Positions 19,473 through 29,455 of a DNA stretch of 64,000 nucleotides are shown here, piece after piece. The notes beneath the pieces were generated by a model. It did not search any database and was not told the DNA's origin. It saw only the letters and a program-made list of their open reading frames with translations. A program made the position numbers and the translations under genes. Source of the stretch: Propionispora hippei DSM 15287 (lineage in GTDB: Bacteria; Bacillota; Negativicutes; Propionisporales; Propionisporaceae); NCBI RefSeq assembly GCF_900141835.1, contig NZ_FQZD01000010.1:86252-150251 (forward strand). The letters are read 5' to 3'. Positions within the stretch are counted from its first letter, which is position 1; each line of letters opens with the position of its first letter.

Positions 19473-20072
19473 ATGGGATTGCAGGTTCCTGGAATTTTAA
19501 AGACGATTGTCAATGGACCTATTATTCCGGCAGTTCGTACAATTCAGGATTTTAAGTACGCTATGTCAAATACCGCAGCTCCGGGAGTTATTGTGCTGTT
19601 CGGGGATATTAATACGGTGTCAAGTCTATTGGAACAGGCCAAACAGTACAAAAAGCGGTTGATCTTACACCTGGACTTACTGGAGGGAATTGGGAGGGAT
19701 AAGCCGGGTATTAATTTTCTGGCCCGTCAGGGAGTCTCGGCCGTGATCACCACCAAAACGCAAATTGGCAAAATGGCCCATGAAGACGGTATGATTGTTA
19801 TTCAAAGGCTGTTTTGCATGGACTCCGAGGCTGTGCGCACAGGAATTCAGGCGGCGAAGGCTCTTAAACCGGATGCCATTGAAGTGTTGCCGGGGATGGT
19901 GCCGCGTTCGGTTGTTCAGCGGCTGCTGTCTGAAGTTGGCCGTCCTGTCTTGGCCGGTGGCCTAATGCAAACCGAAGAGGAAGTCGTTGAGGCGATCAAG
20001 AACGGAGTCTATGCTGTCAGCACAAGTAAACGGGAGTTGTGGAACTTCACTTATCCTGACAAAGGCCAATAA
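19473..20072 (+). CDS. glpP: Glycerol-3-phosphate-responsive antiterminator GlpP
   Basis: RNA-binding antiterminator that, with glycerol-3-phosphate, lets transcription pass leader terminators of glycerol genes. It has 199 residues with a TIM-barrel-like fold; hallmarks are PIIPAVRTIQDFKYAM, ILHLDLLEGIGRDKPG, LARQGVSAVITTK, IEVLPGM and AGGLMQTEEEV. ATG 19473 is chosen with AAGAAGGA ten bases upstream; the longer frame would add a hydrophobic lead not known in the family. Terminators in front of glpF and glpA are its probable targets. Confidence 0.95.
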   Translation: MGLQVPGILKTIVNGPIIPAVRTIQDFKYAMSNTAAPGVIVLFGDINTVSSLLEQAKQYKKRLILHLDLLEGIGRDKPGINFLARQGVSAVITTKTQIGKMAHEDGMIVIQRLFCMDSEAVRTGIQAAKALKPDAIEVLPGMVPRSVVQRLLSEVGRPVLAGGLMQTEEEVVEAIKNGVYAVSTSKRELWNFTYPDKGQ

Positions 20073-20150
20073 GACATTGCCCGGTCATCTGGAATCATTA
20101 GTTTATACATAACAAAAAAATAAATATATATTGTGTACGTTTATGCACTA

Positions 20151-20214
20151 GGAGACACTTCTTAAAACACTTAAGATAGTTAGCTGTTTTAAAGAGTGTC
20201 TCCCTTGTTTTTTG
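20151..20214 (+). terminator. Terminator after glpP
   Basis: GGAGACACT and TAAAAC pair with GTTTTA and AGTGTCTCC, followed by CTTGTTTTTTG. Confidence 0.8.
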
Positions 20215-20406
20215 TGGGCGCTTACTGTTGGAAAAGAGAGAGGGAGGAGAGCGGGAAGCCATTAAAATTACCTTTTTCCGGGACTTTTTTGTAAAGAAAT
20301 AAAAAAATTATAATTTTTTTAAAATTCAAGCAGGAATTCAAAAGTGTATACAGAATAATCTTAGTATTGAAAAAATGCTTTCTCTGAAAATTAAAATTGT
20401 TTGTTG

Positions 20407-20535
20407 GAACGTTTGTTCAAAAAAAGGCCATAGAAAATGGGGTAAAATGAACATTTTTGAGTAGAAAGATGTCATTTGTGCATTTTGATGTGTTCAGGGA
20501 AAAGGCAGGACCGAAAGACTGAACGTCTGTTCAGT
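20407..20535. promoter_or_regulatory. Two GAAC-N4-GTTC sites upstream of glpF
   Basis: GAACGTTTGTTC (20407-20418) and GAACGTCTGTTC (20521-20532, extended to ACTGAAC-4-GTTCAGT at 20518-20535) share the same dyad, centres about 114 bp apart. The pattern matches the core of the Gram-positive LexA box but the setting is a glycerol operon. The second overlaps a possible -35. Confidence 0.5.
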
Positions 20536-20577
20536 GTATGAACCAATATTAATATCTGGGACGCTAGAGTACTAGAG

Positions 20578-20630
20578 AAGTCCGAAAAATAGTTTGGTTA
20601 CGCCATGCTTATTTTTCGGATTTCTTTTTT
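20578..20630 (+). terminator. Leader terminator of glpF (probable GlpP target)
   Basis: AAGTCCGAAAAATA pairs with TATTTTTCGGATTT, followed by CTTTTTT, about 230 bp upstream of the glpF start with no gene between. It should block glpF unless antiterminated, as known for GlpP-controlled leaders. Confidence 0.75.
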
Positions 20631-20859
20631 CGAAAAGCTGGTAAATTAAGTATTTAAGAAATTTTACTAAGATTTTTAAAAAATATCTGACTGAATTGGT
20701 TAAGATAAATTTGAGAAGGATATGAAGGTTGCATGTAATTCAGGTAACGGGAAGCGGCTTTGTGCAGAGCTTCTTTGATACAAATTTACAGGAAGGGAGG
20801 ATAGTTGGGTATAACGGTTTGGAAGTCGGAATTATAAAAATTATTGAGGAGGAAATACG

Positions 20860-21588
20860 ATGACTAACTTGTTAGGCGAATTCCTTGGAACTGCAGTACT
20901 GATTATTTTTGGTGCAGGCGTTGTTGCAAATGTGTTGCTCAAAGACTCCAAAGGTCAAGGCAGCGGGTGGATTGTTATAACCACAGGCTGGGCTCTTGCT
21001 GTATTTGCCGGTGTTTTCACTGCTGTATCCCTTGGTGCTCCGCAGGCGGACTTAAACTGCGCGGTTACGTTGGCTAAATATCTGAGAGGCGGAATTTATA
21101 CTCTGGATCAGGCGATCATGACGATGGTAGTGCAGACGGTTGGCGCTATTGCCGGATCGGTTGTTGTTTGGTTGGCTTACCTGCCGCACTGGGAAATTAC
21201 TGAAGATCCCGGTCTCAAATTAGGCGTATTTGCTACCGGCCCGGCTGTTCGGGACTTGAAAGCAAATCTTCTGACAGAAATTATTGCTACCTTTATGTTG
21301 ATGTTCAGCTTCTTTGCTCTGTTCTCCCCGGCAGTAGGTGCTATCCCTCCGGGAGTTGGCCCTTACCTGGCTGGCATGGTAATCTTTGCTCTTGGCTTGA
21401 GCCTTGGCGGACCTACCGGTTACGCTATGAACCCTGCCCGTGACCTGGGACCTCGTATTGCCCATGCTATTTTGCCGATTGCCGGTAAAGGATCTTCCGA
21501 TTGGGGTTATGCCTGGGTACCGGTTGTAGGACCGTTCGTTGGTGCCGCAATTGCCTATGTATTCGCTAAGGCCATTGGTCTTATCTAA
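20860..21588 (+). CDS. glpF: Glycerol uptake facilitator (aquaglyceroporin)
   Basis: Membrane channel admitting glycerol by diffusion. It has 242 residues with six transmembrane helices and two half-helices. The second pore motif is canonical for glycerol channels (NPARDLGPR, with the Asp that distinguishes them from water channels). The first motif, normally NPA, reads N-C-A here (LNCAVTLAKY; codons AAC TGC GCG). ATG 20860 follows GAGGAGG. glpK follows about 90 bp on. Confidence 0.95.
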   Translation: MTNLLGEFLGTAVLIIFGAGVVANVLLKDSKGQGSGWIVITTGWALAVFAGVFTAVSLGAPQADLNCAVTLAKYLRGGIYTLDQAIMTMVVQTVGAIAGSVVVWLAYLPHWEITEDPGLKLGVFATGPAVRDLKANLLTEIIATFMLMFSFFALFSPAVGAIPPGVGPYLAGMVIFALGLSLGGPTGYAMNPARDLGPRIAHAILPIAGKGSSDWGYAWVPVVGPFVGAAIAYVFAKAIGLI

Positions 21589-21673
21589 GAAAGTTGTTTA
21601 TAAATGTAACACCCTTATGATGCTGGTTTATAATCTTTAGTTCAAACTAAAAAATATAAATACAAGGGAGTAG

Positions 21674-23182
<1,509 letters not shown>

Positions 23183-23216
23183 AATCCTTCCTATATTAAT
23201 GAAAACCTTCTAAGTA

Positions 23217-23300
23217 ATTTGTAACAGCTAAAAGGTATAAGGCGGTCCCGATACATGTGGAGTGAGGGGCTGCCTTATACCTCTAAAATTTGTTACAAGT
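23217..23300 (+). terminator. Nested inverted repeat after glpK
   Basis: GGTATAAGGC/GCCTTATACC (23234-23281) is enclosed by TTTGTAAC/GTTACAA. No clean T run follows, so termination or 3'-end protection are both possible. Confidence 0.5.
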
Positions 23301-23400
23301 TTTCTGAAGGTTGACACTTGTTAAAAATATTATATTGCAGGATGACGAATTTTATTATATTATGTTTATAGAAACAAGTACTACAATAAGCAACAATTAT

Positions 23401-23486
23401 TGCTATAATATTGGGGACATGAGAGTTGAAGAGAAGTCCAGGAGATACACTATGGAGGCATAGTTTCTTTTGGGACTTTTTTTTGT
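23401..23486 (+). promoter_or_regulatory. Extended -10 promoter and leader terminator before glpA
   Basis: TGC-TATAAT at 23401-23409 is an extended -10. About 25 bases later AAGTCC ... GGGACTT (23434-23478) forms a stem with an inner CTATG/CATAG pairing, followed by eight T. The arrangement matches a GlpP-antiterminated leader. The 350 bp from here to glpA hold the family-2 element. Confidence 0.7.
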
Positions 23487-23592
23487 TATGAAATCATTAC
23501 GTTCATAAACAGGGCAAGCTGAAGAACCGGTTATTATTCTCAGACAAGTTTATACTATACTATATGGAAATAAAGATTATTGAGTCATGACG

Positions 23593-23753
23593 CTAGTACC
23601 TTGCGTGACTTAAAGCATGAGAAAAACTTGTAAGGATTTTTTGACTCCCAAGGCGGCGGAGCGTGCATAGCTGACATATGTAAGGCGACGACAACGAAAA
23701 GGGAAAGAAAAGACTGCAGGATCTCCGTGTATTTAAGTGACGCAAGGTACTAG
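23593..23753 (+). repeat. Dispersed element family 2, copy 1
   Basis: 161 bp with near-perfect 21-bp terminal inverted repeats (CTAGTACCTTGCGTGACTTAA against its complement, one mismatch). Its core AAGGCGG...GCATA...ATATGTAAGGCGACGACAACGAA is shared with 29241-29404. Non-coding; it lies in the glpA leader, downstream of the terminator. Confidence 0.8.
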
Positions 23754-23836
23754 GCTAGTGCTATGGCTGAAAATCTTTTTTTATAAATCATATCATATTA
23801 TTAATGTTTGTCAGACAGACGAAAGGAGTCTTATTA

Positions 23837-25441
23837 ATGCAGCAGACGACAGTTGTGGTTATTGGCGGCGGCGCTACCGGTGTGGGTGTGTTACGCGACT
23901 TATCGATGCGCGGTGTAAAAGCCATTTTGCTGGAGCAACGCGATTTAGTTTATGGAACCAGTTCGCGGTTCCATGGCCTGCTTCACAGTGGCGGCCGTTA
24001 TGCCGTAAAGGATGCCGAGTCGGCACAAGAATGTATTGAAGAAAATATGATTCTGCGCAAAATTGGCCGGCACTGTGTGGAGGAAACGGAGGGTTTCTTC
24101 GTTCGCCTGCCGGAAGATGATGCAAGCTTTGAAGCAAAATGGGTGGAATCCTGTAATAAAGTAGGTATCTCTACCATTCAAATCAGTCCGGAGGAAGCAG
24201 TTCGCCTCGAACCCAACTTAACCAGCCGGGCTTTGTCGGTATACCGGGTGCCTGATTCGGCGGTTGACGGTTTTCGTCTGGCCTGGCAAAATGTCATGTC
24301 GGCTAAACGGTATGGCGGTCAGGTGATGACTTATACCGAAGTCATCGGTATTGAACAGGCCAATGGCCGGGTTACCGGGGTGAAAATCCGCAATACCAGG
24401 ACCGGCGAAGAAGATCAGATTGCCTGCGAATGTATTGTCAATGCAGCCGGTTCCTGGGTAGAAAGAATTGTGGCCATGGCTGGACTGCATGTTAATGTAA
24501 AACCGGACCGCGGTACTTTGGTTGCTTTTAACCATCGTTTCACCAGCCGGGTGGTTAACCGTCTGCGTCCTCCTTCGGATGGCGACATTTTTGTGCCCCA
24601 TGGTTCCATTACTATTTTGGGGACAACTTCCGAAGCGGCTGAACGTCCTGACGACACCATTCCGCGGACCGAAGATGTTATCAAATTATTGAAAATTGGC
24701 GAAGGCCTGTTTGAAGATATTTATCATTACCGTATTTTACGTGCCTTCTCCGGTACCCGGCCGCTGTACAGCGCCAATCCGGAAGCGGCAGGCCGGAATG
24801 CCTCCCGTAACTTCACCATTATCGACCACGCCAAAGAAGGTATGGAAGGCCTTGTTACTATCGTTGGCGGCAAGCTGACTACCTATCGTCTGATGGCGGA
24901 AAGAATGACCGATGTGGTCTGTAAGAAGCTTAACGTGACGGCCCAGTGCCGTACGGCGGTGGAACCGTTGGTGGAAGATCAGCCGGCGGAAAAAATTGCC
25001 GAGGCTAAGAAGTACTTCCCTTCTTATGGCACCAAAGTGGCTATGTCCCGTTTGGGAACCAAGTTCGACAATGTGGTTAACCGTATGAAAGCGAAACCGG
25101 AAACCCGCCAATTGGTCTGTGAATGTGAAATGGTTACGCTGGCCGAAGTGGAAGAAATGGCGGCAGAGGATACCAGCTATGATTTGGACGATATTCGCCG
25201 TAAGACCCGTATGGGTATGGGAACCTGCCAGGGTTCATTCTGCGGCTTCCGCAGCGTTGGTGTCGTGGTTACCAATAATCTTTTGGACAATGATAATTCT
25301 TCCGAATTGCTGCAGGGCTTCTTGCAATCCCGCTGGAGCGGCATCCGGGCTGCGCTGTGGGGCAACCAACTGCGGGAAATGGAATTAATGCGCGGGATTT
25401 ATCAAGCGACTTTAAACATAGATGGGGAGATTTCATCATGA
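23837..25441 (+). CDS. glpA: Anaerobic glycerol-3-phosphate dehydrogenase subunit A
   Basis: FAD-containing catalytic subunit oxidising glycerol-3-phosphate to dihydroxyacetone phosphate. It has 534 residues, with the dinucleotide-binding VVVIGGGATGVGVLRDL, the DAO-type body (RFHGLLHSGGRYAV) and a C-terminal BFD-like [2Fe-2S] domain (CECEMVTLAEVEEM, GTCQGSFC). ATG 23837 follows GAAAGGAG. It overlaps glpB by four bases; glpABC is one operon feeding electrons to the membrane. Confidence 0.96.
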   Translation: MQQTTVVVIGGGATGVGVLRDLSMRGVKAILLEQRDLVYGTSSRFHGLLHSGGRYAVKDAESAQECIEENMILRKIGRHCVEETEGFFVRLPEDDASFEAKWVESCNKVGISTIQISPEEAVRLEPNLTSRALSVYRVPDSAVDGFRLAWQNVMSAKRYGGQVMTYTEVIGIEQANGRVTGVKIRNTRTGEEDQIACECIVNAAGSWVERIVAMAGLHVNVKPDRGTLVAFNHRFTSRVVNRLRPPSDGDIFVPHGSITILGTTSEAAERPDDTIPRTEDVIKLLKIGEGLFEDIYHYRILRAFSGTRPLYSANPEAAGRNASRNFTIIDHAKEGMEGLVTIVGGKLTTYRLMAERMTDVVCKKLNVTAQCRTAVEPLVEDQPAEKIAEAKKYFPSYGTKVAMSRLGTKFDNVVNRMKAKPETRQLVCECEMVTLAEVEEMAAEDTSYDLDDIRRKTRMGMGTCQGSFCGFRSVGVVVTNNLLDNDNSSELLQGFLQSRWSGIRAALWGNQLREMELMRGIYQATLNIDGEISS

Positions 25442-26685
25442 AAGAATATGATGTAATTGTTATGGGAGCCGGCATGTCCGGTCTTGTAGCCGCAGCCGCC
25501 GCCGTTAAACGCGGTAAAAAGGTCATGCTGATGGCTAAAGGTACAGGCGCTGTTGCCTTTGGTAGCGGCACTGTCGATTTGCTAGGGTATTTGCCTGATA
25601 AAACGATGGTAACTGATTTTAATTCCGGACTGGCTCAATTGCCGAAGACACATCCGTATGCCCGTTTGGGAGCGGAAAAAGTGGCAGCAGCAGCCCAGTT
25701 CCTGTCCGATATCTGTAAAGAAGAAGGCTTTGAATATGCCGGCGGTCTGGATAAAAACTCCTTCTTGCCGACAGCCGCCGGAACGTTAAAACCGACCGGC
25801 CTGATTCCGAAAACCATGGATGCTTCGGTGATTGAACAAGCCGAGCAGGTTGTGGTGGTAGGTTTCGAAAAACTGAAAGATTATTATCCGCAGGTCATTG
25901 CCAAAGGCTTGGCCCGCATTCCCGGTTATGATAAAAAGTATGAAGTAGTCATGGTTGACATTAAGCAGGACGAACAAGGACGGGACTTCAACGCCCTTGA
26001 CGTAGCCCGCTGGATGGATTCGCCGGCCGGCCGGAGTCAGTTTGTCAGCCAGCTCAGAGGTGTGGTGAAACCGGGTGCGGTTGTTCTGGTGCCGCCGGTT
26101 CTGGGCAGCAAACCGACCTATGCCGTTCGTGATGAACTGGAAGGACTTTTAAAATGCAAGCTCGTGGAACTCTTAGGCATGCCGCCGGGAGTAACCGGTT
26201 ACCGTTTGCGCAGCCTGCTCATGAGTTATGTTAAGAAAATGGGTGTTGCCGTGGCCGAACAGGTGAATATTACCGGTTCGGTTGTGGAAAATGGTGTATG
26301 TAAAGGAGTTATCGTCAGTTCAGCGGCCCGGGAACATACCTTCTATGCCAAAAGCTTTATTCTGGCTACGGGCGGGTTCTTTGGCGGCGGCTTGATTTCC
26401 GAGCCTGGCACGGCTTATGAGCCTATCTTCAAATTGCCGCTGGCCGGTGATATGGACCAGGGCAACTGGGGTGACCCGAAGCTGTTTGCTGCTCACGGTC
26501 AACCTTTCGCTCAAATTGGTATCAAAGTGAATGATAATTTGCAACCGGCAGATGATAATGGAAACGTGCTTGTGAGCAATCTCTTTGTGGCAGGACGTAA
26601 TCTGCCAGGCTATGATTATTGCCTTGAAAAATCCGGCAACGGTGTGGCAATGGCATCAGGCTACCACGCCGGCATGTCGGTCTAA
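25438..26685 (+). CDS. glpB: Anaerobic glycerol-3-phosphate dehydrogenase subunit B
   Basis: Flavoprotein subunit associated with GlpA, 415 residues. The N-terminal FAD motif is VIVMGAGMSGLVAAAAAV; the C-terminus has NLFVAGRNLPGYDYCLEKSG. ATG 25438 overlaps the glpA stop (ATGA). Confidence 0.94.
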   Translation: MKEYDVIVMGAGMSGLVAAAAAVKRGKKVMLMAKGTGAVAFGSGTVDLLGYLPDKTMVTDFNSGLAQLPKTHPYARLGAEKVAAAAQFLSDICKEEGFEYAGGLDKNSFLPTAAGTLKPTGLIPKTMDASVIEQAEQVVVVGFEKLKDYYPQVIAKGLARIPGYDKKYEVVMVDIKQDEQGRDFNALDVARWMDSPAGRSQFVSQLRGVVKPGAVVLVPPVLGSKPTYAVRDELEGLLKCKLVELLGMPPGVTGYRLRSLLMSYVKKMGVAVAEQVNITGSVVENGVCKGVIVSSAAREHTFYAKSFILATGGFFGGGLISEPGTAYEPIFKLPLAGDMDQGNWGDPKLFAAHGQPFAQIGIKVNDNLQPADDNGNVLVSNLFVAGRNLPGYDYCLEKSGNGVAMASGYHAGMSV

Positions 26686-26704
26686 AAATTAAGGAGAGAA
26701 TATC

Positions 26705-27901
26705 ATGAAAAAAAATCAACATGTACCTGACGAGTGCATTTCATGTACTTCTTGTGTCGCGCATTGTCCGGTAACGGCCGCTACTAATAAATTCCGTGGG
26801 CCGAAATTGGTTGGCCCTGCCCTGCAAAGATTCCGTTACACCGGTGACGAAACGGATATGGAACCTTCCCTGGATTATTGCTCCAACTGTAAAAACTGTG
26901 ATATCAGCTGCCCCAGCGGTGTACCGATTTCTACGCTGAACGTATTGGCCAAAGCGGAATACTATAAGACCCATAAACACAGCCTTCGTGACTGGATGCT
27001 GGCTCATGGGGAATTGATGGGCAAACTGGCGACGCCGTTTGCTTCCATGACCAACTTTGCCTTGTCCAACCCGATCAACAAAGCGCTGATGAAACGGATC
27101 GGCATTACCGACCAGCGGGCCTTGCCGGCTTATGCCAGCAAGAGCTTTTACAAACAGTTTAAGAATCTGAAACAGAAGCCGAGCGATAAGAAAGTCGTCT
27201 TTTATCCTGGCTGTTTCATAAACTATAATGATCCTCAGGTCGGTATGGATTTTGTGGCCGTCATGCAGGCTGCCGGCTATGAAGTCATCGTACCGGAAGA
27301 ATTTGTCTGCTGTGGTACGCCGATGGTGGCCAGCGGGTTCCTGGCTGAAGCGGAGAAAAATGCCCATGTCAATGTTAACGAATTAAAGAAGTGGGCTGAC
27401 CGTAAGATTCCGGTGGTTACCTGCTGCACAAGCTGTCATTTGATGCTGCAACAGGAATATCAGGAGCTGTTTGATATCCCGGGCACGGAAGAAGTTGCCC
27501 AATATCTGTACAATGCTACTGAGTTTTTGCTGGATCTATACAATGAAGGAAAATTGAACCTGAAATTCAAACCGATCAAGGAACGGATTGTCTATCATGC
27601 GCCGTGCCATTTGCGGGCCCAGGGAATTGGCCGGCCGAGCATTGATCTGATGGAAATTGTTCCCGGTCTGGAAGTCATTGATGCCGATGCCGGCTGCTGC
27701 GGTATTTCCGGCAGCTATGGCATGAAGGAAGAAAAATACGATATTTCCATGAAAGTCGGCAGCGCTTTGTTTGAAAAGATCAAAGAAAGCAAAGTCAACC
27801 TGTTGGCTTCCGACTGCGGCACCTGCCGGATGCAGCTTACCCATGGCTCCGGACTGAAAGCCGTTCATCCGATTACGCTCATCAAACAGGCAATCGCTTA
27901 A
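26705..27901 (+). CDS. glpC: Anaerobic glycerol-3-phosphate dehydrogenase subunit C
   Basis: Membrane-associated iron-sulfur subunit that passes electrons from GlpAB toward the quinone pool. It has 398 residues, with two 4Fe-4S motifs (CISCTSCVAHCP and CSNCKNCDISCP) and two CCG domains (CCGTPMVASGF, CCGISGSYGMK). It ends the operon before a strong terminator. Confidence 0.95.
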   Translation: MKKNQHVPDECISCTSCVAHCPVTAATNKFRGPKLVGPALQRFRYTGDETDMEPSLDYCSNCKNCDISCPSGVPISTLNVLAKAEYYKTHKHSLRDWMLAHGELMGKLATPFASMTNFALSNPINKALMKRIGITDQRALPAYASKSFYKQFKNLKQKPSDKKVVFYPGCFINYNDPQVGMDFVAVMQAAGYEVIVPEEFVCCGTPMVASGFLAEAEKNAHVNVNELKKWADRKIPVVTCCTSCHLMLQQEYQELFDIPGTEEVAQYLYNATEFLLDLYNEGKLNLKFKPIKERIVYHAPCHLRAQGIGRPSIDLMEIVPGLEVIDADAGCCGISGSYGMKEEKYDISMKVGSALFEKIKESKVNLLASDCGTCRMQLTHGSGLKAVHPITLIKQAIA

Positions 27902-27923
27902 AAATTATAAAGTAATAAAGAAC

Positions 27924-27980
27924 AATGCCGTTATCCGGTTGAGGTTCAGCCGGACCTCGCGGATAGCGGCATTTCCTTTG
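27924..27980 (+). terminator. Terminator of glpABC
   Basis: AATGCCGTTATCCG pairs with CGGATAGCGGCATT, followed by TCCTTTG. Confidence 0.8.
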
Positions 27981-28150
27981 TTGCAGTTTGCTTGTATAAA
28001 GCCAGGAAATCCAGGAAAAAATAGTAGTGATTCCTTATAAAATTTTGTTTAAACAAGAAGGATTTGCTAAGTTTATGGCGAAATGATCATAAGTGAAGAG
28101 AAAAAGTTATACTATGGAAAATGTGGTTGGATAAATTTTTTTGATAATGA

Positions 28151-28186
28151 TGGGACGCATTATTCCCCTATGGGACAGAAAACGTC
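28151..28186 (+). promoter_or_regulatory. CggR operator (tandem repeat)
   Basis: Two TGGGAC-N6-YNTC-like units start exactly 20 bases apart (28151 and 28171): TGGGACGCATTATTCC then TGGGACAGAAAACGTC. This is the spacing of the B. subtilis CggR operator (CGGGAC-N6-TGTC twice). It lies directly upstream of cggR, implying autoregulation relieved by fructose-1,6-bisphosphate. Confidence 0.8.
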
Positions 28187-28197
28187 CCGGAGGGGAC

Positions 28198-29229
28198 ATG
28201 GCCTTGGAAAAAATTGTGCAACTGCATCGCAAGTTTGCTCCTGATTTAATACACACGATGGAAGACCGGTACAACATTCTGCGTAACATCCGCTACAATG
28301 AGCCGATTGGCCGTCGGGCGCTGGCCGGCATACTGGGCATTGGCGAACGGGCGGTCCGGGTTCAGGTGGATTTTCTTAAAGAAGCAGGATTGGTTGAATT
28401 TTCGCTGATGGGCATGCGGGTGACGCCGGAAGGGGAAGCCAGTCTGCAGGACATTGGCGAATATGTGCGTCTGTTGCACGGATTCTCTTCGCTGGAACAG
28501 GAATTATCACAAAAGCTGGGTATCAAACGAGTGATTGTCATCCCCGGCGACAGTGACACCGAACCGATGGTGCAGCGTGAACTGGGCCGGGTGGCAGCCG
28601 GTGTGCTGGCAGAATATCTGAAAGATCACATAACCATTGCGGTTAGCGGCGGTTCGACTATGGCGATGATTGCCGAAGGCATTTACGTCAAGCAGCCGAC
28701 GACGACGGTTGTAGCGGCCCGGGGCGGTCTGGGCGAGAAAATGGAGTACCAGGCCAACACCATCGCCGCCAGAATGGCTGCCAAGCTGGGCGGCAGTTAC
28801 CGCTTGCTGCATGTGCCGGAAGTGGTCAGCGAGCAGGTGGCGGAAGCTATTCTAACCAGTGACTCCAATCTGCCGGCGGTAGCGCAGATGATTAAAAAAG
28901 CGGATATTCTGGTCCACAGTATCGGCCGGGCAGAAAAAATGGCCCTGCGCCGCGGACTGGATAAACAGACCGTGCAGGAAATCTTACGCCGCGGTGCTGT
29001 TGGCGAAACGTTGGGGCATTATTGCACATTAGCGGGCAAGCCGGTCTATGTGACTAACAGTGTCGGTCTCCGGTTGGAGGATTTATCGGGAGTTGGTACG
29101 GTGATTGCCGTTGCCGGCGGCCGGGATAAGGCCGAGGCGATTGTGGCGGTAGTTCGGGCCGGACGGCAGGATGTGCTGGTACTGGATGAAGCGGCGGCCC
29201 TGGCGATCCGCGATCTATGTCGGTGTTAG
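28198..29229 (+). CDS. cggR: Central glycolytic genes regulator CggR
   Basis: SorC-family repressor of the lower-glycolysis operon; fructose-1,6-bisphosphate is the known inducer. It has 343 residues: N-terminal winged HTH (about 30-85: RNIRYNEPIGRRALAGILG, RAVRVQVDFLKEAGL), then the sugar-binding domain (IAVSGGSTMAMIAEG, VVAARGGLGEKMEYQAN, HYCTLAGKPVYVTNSVGLRL). ATG 28198 is placed after GGAGGGGAC; upstream in-frame starts lie inside the operator. Confidence 0.95.
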   Translation: MALEKIVQLHRKFAPDLIHTMEDRYNILRNIRYNEPIGRRALAGILGIGERAVRVQVDFLKEAGLVEFSLMGMRVTPEGEASLQDIGEYVRLLHGFSSLEQELSQKLGIKRVIVIPGDSDTEPMVQRELGRVAAGVLAEYLKDHITIAVSGGSTMAMIAEGIYVKQPTTTVVAARGGLGEKMEYQANTIAARMAAKLGGSYRLLHVPEVVSEQVAEAILTSDSNLPAVAQMIKKADILVHSIGRAEKMALRRGLDKQTVQEILRRGAVGETLGHYCTLAGKPVYVTNSVGLRLEDLSGVGTVIAVAGGRDKAEAIVAVVRAGRQDVLVLDEAAALAIRDLCRC

Positions 29230-29240
29230 CGGTTTTTTTA

Positions 29241-29404
29241 TCAGTACTCTGTGATTCCTAAGATTACAGGATGAATTGCGTGAGATTTTTTGCTCAGCAA
29301 GGCGGAGGAGCCGCGCATATCGGGAATATGCAAGGCGACGACAACGAAGCTGAGTAGAAAATCTCACGTAAGAACACGGAAGTTTAGGGGTTGCAGAGCA
29401 CTAG
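29241..29404 (+). repeat. Dispersed element family 2, copy 2
   Basis: About 164 bp between cggR and gap. The imperfect ends are CAGTACTCTGTGATTCCTAA and the complement of a block ending GCAGAGCACTAG. An inner inverted pair CGTGAGATTTT/AAAATCTCACG brackets the core AAGGCGGAGGAGCCGCGCAT ... GGCGACGACAACGAA shared with copy 1. Confidence 0.75.
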
Positions 29405-29455
29405 AAACCGTTAAGTATAAATAAAAAAATAAAAAAATATGGGGGTATTTTTACA

